Of a stretch of DNA of 6,563 nucleotides, positions 1 through 4,932 are shown in pieces. The notes under the pieces are model-generated. The model saw only the letters and a list, made by a program, of their open reading frames with translations, was not told the DNA's origin and searched no databases. The stretch's first letter is position 1. Every line of letters starts with the position of its first letter. Origin of the DNA: Bordetella parapertussis. Its GTDB lineage: Bacteria; Pseudomonadota; Gammaproteobacteria; Burkholderiales; CAIKXV01. The DNA is taken from contig CAMDXD010000233.1 in NCBI GenBank assembly GCA_945877995.1, positions 1 through 6,563 on the forward strand. The letters are read 5' to 3'. A program made the position numbers and the translations under genes.

Positions 1-591
1 CTCGTAGGGCCCGGGCGGGCAGCGGTACGGGGAGCGCGGGATCGAGATCGCGAACACGCCGCCGTCGGGCATCGCTTCGAGCTGGCGACGCAGGGCGACT
101 GTCTGCGGCCCGGCTTTCCAGGCGTGCAGCACCTGCGACTGCGCCGCCGGGTTGTCCAGCCCCGGGATCTGTTCGTACTGGAAGTCGATGCCAGGGGCGA
201 CGATCAGCCGGTCCCAGGGCAGCGCATCGCCGCGCGCGAGGCGTACGACGCGCTTGTCGTAGTCGATCGCGGTCGCGTCGTCACGGATCACGCGCACGCC
301 GTACTTGCGCAACCCGTCGTAGCGGACGGTCAGGTTCTCGATCTTCTCGGTGCCGGCCAGGACCAGGTTGCTGATCGGGCACGACACGAACGCCTCGTTG
401 CGCTCGACCAGCGTGACGTCGAGCCGAGGCTCCCAGAGCCGAAGGTACTTGGCGGCGGTGGCGCCGCCATAGCCTCCGCCGATCACGACCACGCGTGCGA
501 GGGGGCGATCGGGGATGGCTGCACAGCCGCTCAGTGCGAGGCTGGCACCGGCGGCGCCGGCCTTGATGAAGGTTCTGCGATTGACGCTCAT
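1..591 (-). CDS. fccB: Flavocytochrome c sulfide dehydrogenase, flavoprotein subunit (FccB/SoxF), C-terminus beyond left edge
   Basis: The FAD subunit of flavocytochrome c oxidises sulfide in the periplasm to polysulfide/sulfur and passes electrons to the cytochrome subunit encoded just upstream. Only the first 197 residues are present; the reading frame runs open to base 1 (the family is roughly 400-430 aa). Visible features: a twin-arginine signal (residues 4-10, NRRTFIK), a hydrophobic stretch, a lipobox-like LSGC ending at Cys23, a dinucleotide-binding loop VVVIGGGYGGATAAKY (34-49), Cys71 in SCPISN, which matches the cysteine that covalently holds FAD in FccB, and Cys191 in YRCPPGPYE, which matches one half of the redox-active disulfide. 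The second disulfide cysteine lies outside the window. The start at 591 is chosen for a GGAG (599-602) 7 bases upstream and for the Tat signal. It follows fccA by 20 bases, presumably as one operon. Family assignment is firm; actual sulfide activity is inferred. Confidence 0.93.
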   Translation of the reverse strand, partial: MSVNRRTFIKAGAAGASLALSGCAAIPDRPLARVVVIGGGYGGATAAKYLRLWEPRLDVTLVERNEAFVSCPISNLVLAGTEKIENLTVRYDGLRKYGVRVIRDDATAIDYDKRVVRLARGDALPWDRLIVAPGIDFQYEQIPGLDNPAAQSQVLHAWKAGPQTVALRRQLEAMPDGGVFAISIPRSPYRCPPGPYE

Positions 592-611
592 GCGGGGACT
601 CCGGTGTCGGC

Positions 612-938
612 CTAGCGGGCGGGTTTCACAGTCGCGAACCACTCGGCGATGCGCCGCAGCTCGTCTGTCGTATAGCCGCGGGTGTGCTGGTGCATGATCG
701 TCGCGGCTGGACGCTTGCCCGACTGGAACTCGATCAGCGCGCGATAGGTGTCGTCGGCATTGCGGCCGGCCAGGGCGGGGAAGCCGCCGACCGAACGGCC
801 CTCCGTGTTGTGGCAGGCGGCGCAGCTCGCCGCCCATCCGCGTACCTGACGCTCCGACGGGGTCTGCGCGGCAGCGCTGCCTGCCGCGGCGGCTGCGAGC
901 AGCAGCGCGCCTGCGATACTCCGGGGTGATGCCATCAT
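612..938 (-). CDS. fccA: Single-haem cytochrome c subunit of flavocytochrome c (FccA-like)
   Basis: Small periplasmic c-type cytochrome of 108 aa, the expected electron acceptor for the FccB flavoprotein encoded 20 bases downstream. It has a Sec signal peptide (residues 1 to about 25, Ala-rich, ending SAAAQ), one haem site SCAACH (Cys39, Cys42, His43) and a probable distal ligand Met82 in the ATIMHQHTRGYT segment, followed by the typical C-terminal helix TDELRRIAEWFA. Only one CXXCH is present, as in the small green-sulfur-bacterial FccA rather than the two-haem FccA of purple sulfur bacteria. Two adjacent ATG codons (938 and 935) could both start it; AGGAG at 944-948 lies 5 or 8 bases away, so 935 is equally possible. 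An upstream in-frame extension to 1022 is rejected because it would precede the signal peptide and lacks a ribosome site. The symbol rests largely on the linkage to fccB. Confidence 0.88.
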   Translation of the reverse strand: MMASPRSIAGALLLAAAAAGSAAAQTPSERQVRGWAASCAACHNTEGRSVGGFPALAGRNADDTYRALIEFQSGKRPAATIMHQHTRGYTTDELRRIAEWFATVKPAR

Positions 939-969
939 CGAGGCTCCTGGTTCGTTGCAGCCCGGACGG

Positions 970-997
970 GCAATGCGGTGCAATGACACGGCAATGC
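970..997. repeat. Three GCAATG motifs at helical spacing ahead of fccA
   Basis: GCAATG occurs at 970-975, 980-985 and 991-996, with start-to-start steps of 10 and 11 bases, close to one DNA turn each. The outer two extend to an identical 8-mer GGCAATGC (969-976 and 990-997), 21 bases apart. The block lies between the fccA ribosome site and the putative fccA promoter, so it could be a repeated protein-binding site (operator) or a leader element. What binds it is unknown, and chance occurrence has not been excluded. Confidence 0.4.
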
Positions 998-1039
998 AGA
1001 CGGGCTCCGGGCCAGCCACCACTGTACGACTGACATTTG

Positions 1040-1068
1040 ATTATCGTGGCTCGGGGCGCCAGTTGGAA
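1040..1068 (-). promoter_or_regulatory. Candidate sigma70-type promoter for fccAB
   Basis: On the minus strand, TTCCAA (1063-1068, 3 of 6 to the consensus -35) is followed after a 17-base spacer by GATAAT (1040-1045, 5 of 6 to the consensus -10). Transcription would begin near 1033 and give a leader of about 95 bases containing the GCAATG repeats. The -35 match is weak, so this is a prediction by eye only. Confidence 0.3.
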
Positions 1069-1188
1069 CGCATGAAATCGAATAAGGATATGACGCGCGG
1101 GCTTGGGCTGGGACAGAGGGCGGGCCAGTGGTGGCGGCCGGGCTTCGTGTCACACTTCATTTGCCTAAAACTGCGGTGAAAAGCCCCG

Positions 1189-2364
1189 ATGGATGACGCA
1201 TTGCTGCTGCCACGCTGCCCGGGCCGAAGTCCCGATGCCGAGACCGTGCCGGGATGCGGCTGTCGGCCTGGTCCGGCCGGGGTGCCGCCGCCGCGTCCGG
1301 CGGCGGTTGCGGCGCTGACCGGACGCCTGCTCGCCGGCATGCTGCTCGCCCTCGCCCTCGCCATGGTGATGCCCGCAGGGGTGCCGCAGGCGCAGGCGCA
1401 AGGCAAACCGCTGCTGGCGGAACCGGCCGCGGCCGTTCCCGCCGATGCTTCCGCAGCCGCCGCGCGGTTGCGCGAGGCGGTGGGCGCAGTGGTCCGTATC
1501 CGCATGAAGGCATTGCGCGATGCGACGTCGATGGAACTGCTCGGTCCCGACCGCGAAGGCACCGGGGTGGTGATCGACAGCAGCGGCCTCATCCTCACCA
1601 TCGGCTACATCGTGGTCGAGGCGTCGCGGATCGAGGTCTTCACCGGCGAGGGCAAGAGCGTACCAGCGACGCTGATTGCCTTCGACCAGCCGACCGGTCT
1701 TGCGCTGATCCGCACCAGCACGCCGCTCGCGGTGCGGCCGGTTGAACTCGGCGACTCGGCGCCCCTCGAGGCCACCGAAGCGGTGCTGGTCGCCAGTGCG
1801 GTGGCGGCCGACGTGGCCTACGTGGCCTCGCGCCGGACCTTCACCGGCTACTGGGAGTACATCCTCGACGATGCGATCTTCACCGCGCCGCCGCGCGGCG
1901 ATTTCGCCGGCGCGGCGCTGATCGGCCGTGATGGGCGCCTGCTCGGCATCGGCTCGCTGTTCGTCGCCGATGCGGTGCAGCCCAGGGCGAACTTCCCGGG
2001 CAACATGTTCATCCCGGTCAACGCGCTGCGGCCGATCCTCGGCGACCTGATCGCGAACGGCCGGCGCTCCGATGCCCGTCCCTGGCTCGGCGTGCACACC
2101 CAGGAAGTGCAGGGGCGCATCGTCGTCACCCGGGTGACCCCGGAAAGTCCGGCGCAGAAGGCGGGATTGCGCCGGGGCGATATCATCACCGCGCTGGCCG
2201 GTCAGGAACTCGCCGGCCAGGCCGATCTCTACCAACGGCTCTGGGCGTATGGCAAGCCCGGAGTGAAGGTGCCGCTGCGTGTGTTACAGGGAAACCGGAT
2301 GCTCGAACTGGGCATCGAATCGATGGACCGCTACGATCATTTCCGGGGCCAACCGACGCTCTAG
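1189..2364 (+). CDS. HtrA/S1C-fold protein with PDZ domain, all catalytic residues replaced (pseudoprotease)
   Basis: Exported 391-aa protein with an HtrA (DegP-like) layout: hydrophobic signal or anchor segment (about 44-71, ending AQAQG), a chymotrypsin-like domain (about 90-290) and one PDZ domain (about 298-378; WLGV, then ESPAQKAGLRRGDII). The usual triad is absent. Where ILTNNHVV should carry His, the sequence is ILTIGYIVV (Tyr140); where TDLALL carries Asp it is TGLALI (Gly170); where GNSGGPL carries Ser it is GDFAGAAL (Ala240). The surrounding scaffold (GTGVVID, DGRLLGIGS) is intact and the frame is open, so this looks like a maintained non-proteolytic protein, perhaps a chaperone, scaffold or peptide-binding factor for the periplasmic cytochromes encoded 16 bases downstream; that role is inference. 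The start is uncertain: ATG 1189 has no good ribosome site and gives an odd 43-residue n-region with CxC; GTG 1282 would give a normal signal peptide. Confidence 0.85.
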   Translation: MDDALLLPRCPGRSPDAETVPGCGCRPGPAGVPPPRPAAVAALTGRLLAGMLLALALAMVMPAGVPQAQAQGKPLLAEPAAAVPADASAAAARLREAVGAVVRIRMKALRDATSMELLGPDREGTGVVIDSSGLILTIGYIVVEASRIEVFTGEGKSVPATLIAFDQPTGLALIRTSTPLAVRPVELGDSAPLEATEAVLVASAVAADVAYVASRRTFTGYWEYILDDAIFTAPPRGDFAGAALIGRDGRLLGIGSLFVADAVQPRANFPGNMFIPVNALRPILGDLIANGRRSDARPWLGVHTQEVQGRIVVTRVTPESPAQKAGLRRGDIITALAGQELAGQADLYQRLWAYGKPGVKVPLRVLQGNRMLELGIESMDRYDHFRGQPTL

Positions 2365-2380
2365 GGCGGCAGAGGCCGCG

Positions 2381-3091
2381 GTGCGCCGATGGCTGGCGTG
2401 CGTCGCGGTCGCGTGTGCGTTGCTGGCCGCAGGCGGCATGCCGCTTGCCCTGGCGCAGGATATGGCAGCCGCGGTCGATCCGATGGCGCGCCGGATGCAG
2501 GCCTGCACGCCCTGCCACGGTCGAGAGGGACGGGCGACCGGTGAAGGCTATTTCCCGCGGATCGCCGGCAAGCCCGCGGGCTATCTGTACAACCAGCTGG
2601 TCCACTTCCGGGAAGGGCGCCGTTCCAGTGCGGCGATGGGCTACCTGGTGCAGCACCTGTCCGATGCTTACCTGCTGGAGATCGCGACCTGGTTCTCGCG
2701 CCAGGCGCTGCCTTATCCGCCACCGGCGGCGGTGAAGGCCGATGCCATGCAACTTGCCCATGGCGAGCGGCTGGTGCGTGAAGGCGACCCGGCGCGCCGG
2801 CTGCCGGCCTGCGCGGCCTGCCATGGCGAGGCGCTGACCGGCGTGCTGCCGGCGATGCCGGGCCTGCTGGGTCTGCCGCGCGACTACATCGCCGCGCAGG
2901 TCGGTGCGTGGCAGTCGAAACAGCGGCGCGCGGCCGAACCCGACTGCATGGCGCAGATCGCGTCGCGCATGACCGGCGAGGATGTCGCGGCCGCAGCTGC
3001 GTGGCTGTCTGCGCAGCCGGTGCCGTCGAGCGGTCGGCCAGCAGGCGCGCTGGCTGCACCACTGCCGCTGCAGTGCGGGAGCATTCCGTGA
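2381..3091 (+). CDS. Two-haem cytochrome c, c4-like
   Basis: Periplasmic electron carrier of 236 aa built from two similar cytochrome c domains. It has a signal peptide (residues 1-26, ending LALAQ), haem 1 at ACTPCH (Cys42, Cys45, His46) with likely distal ligand Met86 (AAMGYL), and haem 2 at ACAACH (Cys144, Cys147, His148) with likely ligand Met190 (DCMAQIA). Spacing and motifs match the cytochrome c4 family. Cys189, beside the second axial Met, and Cys232 near the C-terminus are extra cysteines. The GTG start at 2381 is chosen because AGAGG (2371-2375) lies 5 bases upstream and the signal peptide begins there; the longer open frame from 2279 would overlap the preceding gene by 86 bases. 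It sits 16 bases after the pseudoprotease and overlaps the next gene by 4 bases, so the three are probably co-transcribed. The redox partner is not determined. Confidence 0.9.
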   Translation: MRRWLACVAVACALLAAGGMPLALAQDMAAAVDPMARRMQACTPCHGREGRATGEGYFPRIAGKPAGYLYNQLVHFREGRRSSAAMGYLVQHLSDAYLLEIATWFSRQALPYPPPAAVKADAMQLAHGERLVREGDPARRLPACAACHGEALTGVLPAMPGLLGLPRDYIAAQVGAWQSKQRRAAEPDCMAQIASRMTGEDVAAAAAWLSAQPVPSSGRPAGALAAPLPLQCGSIP

Positions 3092-4404
3092 ACCATGTGG
3101 GCGATGGTCGCCGACGGGCGGGCCGGCTTGCCGTGTGCCTGCGTGCGGTCACTGGCCTGCTGGCGCTGACAGGGACGGCCGCGGCACTGGTCGTGGCGCT
3201 CAACCTGCGCGGCGAGGATCCGGTCGAGCCCGGGGCCGCGCCGCCAATCGACCGGGTGGCGCAGGCGGCCCTGATCGAACGCGGCGCGTATCTGGCGCGT
3301 GCCGGCAACTGCGCAGGCTGCCATACCGCGCGCGGTGGCGCCGACTGGGCGGGTGGCCGTGGCGTCGAGACGCCGTTCGGCGTGGTGTATGCGGGCAACC
3401 TCACGCCCGATCCGGTGACCGGGCTCGGTGACTGGAACGCCTCTCATTTCTGGCGCGCGCTGCATAACGGACGCTCCAGGGACGGGCGGCTGCTCTATCC
3501 GGCATTCCCGTATACGCACTACACCCGGATCACCCGCGCCGATGCCGATGCGATGTTCGTGTTCCTGCGCTCGGTGCCGCCGGTCGTGCAGCCCAATCCG
3601 TCGCATGCATTGCGCTTTCCGTACGACTCGCAGGCAGCACTCGCGGTCTGGCGCGCGCTGTATTTCCAGCCCGAGGCGTGGCGCGACGATCCGGCGCGCG
3701 ACGCGGGTTGGAACCGGGGCGCCTATCTGGTGCGCGGCCTGGGCCACTGCAGCGCCTGCCACGCGCCGCGCAATGCCTGGGGCGCGACCGATGCCGCACT
3801 CGAGTGGTCGGGCGGCCTCGTGCCGATGCAGCGCTGGTATGCCCCGTCGCTCGCCTCCGACGCCGAGGGCGGGGTGGCTCGATGGTCGGAGCAGGACGTG
3901 GTGCGGCTGCTGCGCGACGGTTTCAACGGCCATGCGTCGGTGCTCGGGCCGATGGCGGAAGTCGTCCATCGCAGCACGCAGCATCTGTCGCAAGACGACC
4001 TGGCGGCGATGGCCACGTTCCTGCGTTCGCTGCCCGCGACGCCGGCACCTGCAGCAGCGGCACCGGCGCTGGTTGCACCGCGCATCGCCAGCCTCGGTGC
4101 GGCGATTTATGCCGATCATTGTGCGGGCTGCCATGGCGACGACGGTCGCGGCAGTACGGATGCCTTTCCGCCGCTGGCCGGCAACCGGGCGCTGCTGATG
4201 GGCAACCCGGCGAACGTGATCCGCGTGGTGCTGTCGGGCGGGTTCCTGCCCTCCACCGCCGGCAACCCGAGGCCGTACGGCATGCCGCCGTTCTCCCACC
4301 TGCTGACCGACGAGCAGGTGGCCGCGGTGGTGACGCATGTGCGCACGTCGTGGGGCAACGAGGCGTCTGCGGTCGGCTTGAGCGAGGTACTGCGCTACCG
4401 CTGA
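3088..4404 (+). CDS. Membrane-anchored three-haem cytochrome c, dehydrogenase cytochrome-subunit type
   Basis: 438-aa periplasmic multihaem cytochrome of the family that accepts electrons from alcohol, gluconate, aldehyde or nicotinate dehydrogenases and passes them to quinone or terminal oxidases. A hydrophobic segment (about 14-40) without a clear cleavage site suggests an N-terminal membrane anchor. Haem sites: NCAGCH (Cys75, Cys78, His79), HCSACH (Cys221, Cys224, His225) and HCAGCH (Cys345, Cys348, His349). Met289 (GPMAEVV) and Met399 (YGMPPF) are probable ligands for haems 2 and 3. For haem 1 the place often occupied by Met in YPAMPY is Phe140 (YPAFPY), a variant I believe occurs in some relatives. 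An Ala/Pro-rich linker (about 316-331) precedes the third domain. The GTG start overlaps the previous stop as GTGA, with GGGAG at 3077-3081, indicating translational coupling. No catalytic dehydrogenase subunit lies beside it, so its electron donor is unknown. Confidence 0.9.
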   Translation: MNHVGDGRRRAGRLAVCLRAVTGLLALTGTAAALVVALNLRGEDPVEPGAAPPIDRVAQAALIERGAYLARAGNCAGCHTARGGADWAGGRGVETPFGVVYAGNLTPDPVTGLGDWNASHFWRALHNGRSRDGRLLYPAFPYTHYTRITRADADAMFVFLRSVPPVVQPNPSHALRFPYDSQAALAVWRALYFQPEAWRDDPARDAGWNRGAYLVRGLGHCSACHAPRNAWGATDAALEWSGGLVPMQRWYAPSLASDAEGGVARWSEQDVVRLLRDGFNGHASVLGPMAEVVHRSTQHLSQDDLAAMATFLRSLPATPAPAAAAPALVAPRIASLGAAIYADHCAGCHGDDGRGSTDAFPPLAGNRALLMGNPANVIRVVLSGGFLPSTAGNPRPYGMPPFSHLLTDEQVAAVVTHVRTSWGNEASAVGLSEVLRYR

Positions 4405-4405
4405 T

Positions 4406-4434
4406 TTGCGCACGCCGGATGCACTCGCTAAGCT
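4406..4434 (+). promoter_or_regulatory. Candidate promoter for the RidA gene
   Basis: TTGCGC (4406-4411, 4 of 6 to the -35 consensus), a 17-base spacer and TAAGCT (4429-4434, 3 of 6 to the -10 consensus) lie in the 59-base gap before the RidA gene. Transcription would begin near 4441, about 11 bases before the AAGGAG ribosome site. This would separate the gene from the cytochrome unit, although read-through from upstream is also possible because no terminator is visible in the gap. Confidence 0.3.
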
Positions 4435-4463
4435 CCGCCGTTCTGCCAACCAAGGAGTCACCC

Positions 4464-4814
4464 ATGAGCACGATCGTCCGCCATCCGTCCGGCCCGAAAC
4501 TCAGCGATGCCGTCGAGTACAACGGCGTGTGCTATCTCGCCGGCATGGTCGCATCCGACGAGACCCTCGACATCAAGGGGCAGACCGAGCAGGTGCTGGC
4601 CGACATCGACCGTGCGCTCGCCCTCTGCGGCACGAACAAGTCGAAGATCCTCTCCGCGACCTGCTACATCTCGGACATGCGCAACAAGCCCGGCATGGAC
4701 GAGGCCTGGCTCGCCTGGGTCGATCCGAAGAACCTGCCCTCGCGCGCGACCGTGCAGGTCGGCCTCGGCAACCCCACGACCCTGATCGAGATCATGGTCA
4801 TCGCGGCGAAGTAA
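4464..4814 (+). CDS. RidA (YjgF/YER057c/UK114) family protein, probable enamine/imine deaminase
   Basis: Small cytoplasmic protein of 116 aa, normally a homotrimer with active sites between subunits. RidA-type members hydrolyse reactive enamine/imine intermediates to ketoacids and ammonia; relatives include 2-aminomuconate deaminases. Family signatures: YLAGMVA (24-30), IKGQTEQVLADIDRAL (37-52), SATCYISDM (64-72), then PSRATVQVGL (92-101) and LIEIMVIAA (107-115). Arg94 and Glu109 sit 15 residues apart, exactly as the Arg105/Glu120 active-site pair of E. coli RidA, so deaminase activity is plausible. The start at 4464 is supported by AAGGAG (4452-4457) 6 bases upstream and by the family's usual length; longer frames starting upstream run through the cytochrome gene in another frame. 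It follows the cytochrome gene by 59 bases and converges on the dehydrogenase gene. The physiological substrate cannot be read from sequence. Confidence 0.93.
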   Translation: MSTIVRHPSGPKLSDAVEYNGVCYLAGMVASDETLDIKGQTEQVLADIDRALALCGTNKSKILSATCYISDMRNKPGMDEAWLAWVDPKNLPSRATVQVGLGNPTTLIEIMVIAAK

Positions 4815-4825
4815 TCGCCGCGGGG

Positions 4826-4863
4826 TGCAACGCGGGTACGACGCCGGCGGTATCCGCGTTGCA
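4826..4863. terminator. Hairpin between convergent genes, probable bidirectional terminator
   Basis: The arms 4826-4838 (TGCAACGCGGGTA) and 4851-4863 (TATCCGCGTTGCA) pair over 13 positions with a single G/T (G-U wobble in RNA), around a 12-base loop. It begins 11 bases after the RidA stop codon and lies downstream of both convergent genes, the usual position for a terminator. No run of T follows on either strand, so intrinsic termination may be weak or need help from Rho. Confidence 0.5.
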
Positions 4864-4923
4864 GGCTGAGATCCGGGCTGCGATCCGGGCTGAGATCCGG
4901 GCTGAGATCCGGGCTGAGATTCG
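4864..4923. repeat. Five-unit 12-bp tandem repeat
   Basis: GGCTGAGATCCG is repeated head to tail at 4864, 4876, 4888, 4900 and 4912. Units 1, 3 and 4 are identical; unit 2 has one change (A to C) and unit 5 one change (C to T). A degenerate remnant (CCCGGGATTCAG) runs into the 3' end of the dehydrogenase gene, whose stop codon occupies 4933-4935. The array starts at the base after the hairpin. The unit length is a multiple of three, and one frame would read as repeated AEIR, but no real gene uses it. Near-identical units suggest recent slippage expansion. Confidence 0.9.
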
Positions 4924-4932
4924 GCCCGGGAT

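Larger units (their letters stand above)
939..1188. other. Divergent intergenic region between fccAB and the plus-strand cytochrome unit
   Basis: These 250 bases separate two head-to-head units. No open frame here looks like a gene: the frames that cross it lack ribosome sites, signal peptides or recognisable motifs. It is locally more AT-rich around 1035-1090 and 1150-1182, as expected of promoters. It contains the GCAATG triplet repeat and a candidate minus-strand promoter. On the plus-strand side, a weak TAAAAC (1166-1171) lies 17 bases before the ATG at 1189, but no convincing -35 box goes with it. Confidence 0.6.

Noticed and set aside
124..615. Plus-strand open frame opposite fccB
   Set aside because: Shadow of the fccB reading frame, which carries the Tat signal, FAD loop and both family cysteines.
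1165..2235. Minus-strand open frame (356 codons) opposite the pseudoprotease gene
   Set aside because: Low-complexity Arg/His/Gly composition with no domain, antisense to a gene with a clear HtrA/PDZ layout.
1189..2364. Decaying pseudogene of an HtrA protease
   Set aside because: There is no frameshift or premature stop, codon use matches neighbours, and structural motifs and the PDZ domain are preserved; only the catalytic positions changed, so a maintained inactive protein is more likely.
2361..3404. Minus-strand open frame (347 codons) opposite the two-haem cytochrome
   Set aside because: Arg/Pro/Ala-rich translation typical of a shadow frame in high-GC DNA; no motifs.
2884..4461. Long minus-strand open frame (525 codons) opposite the cytochrome genes
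   Set aside because: It is an antisense shadow of the GC-rich three-haem cytochrome gene: Arg/His/Ala-rich, no recognisable motifs, no ribosome site, while the plus strand carries clear haem motifs.
4864..4923. CRISPR-like array
   Set aside because: Units are 12 bp, directly adjacent without spacers; this is a simple tandem repeat.
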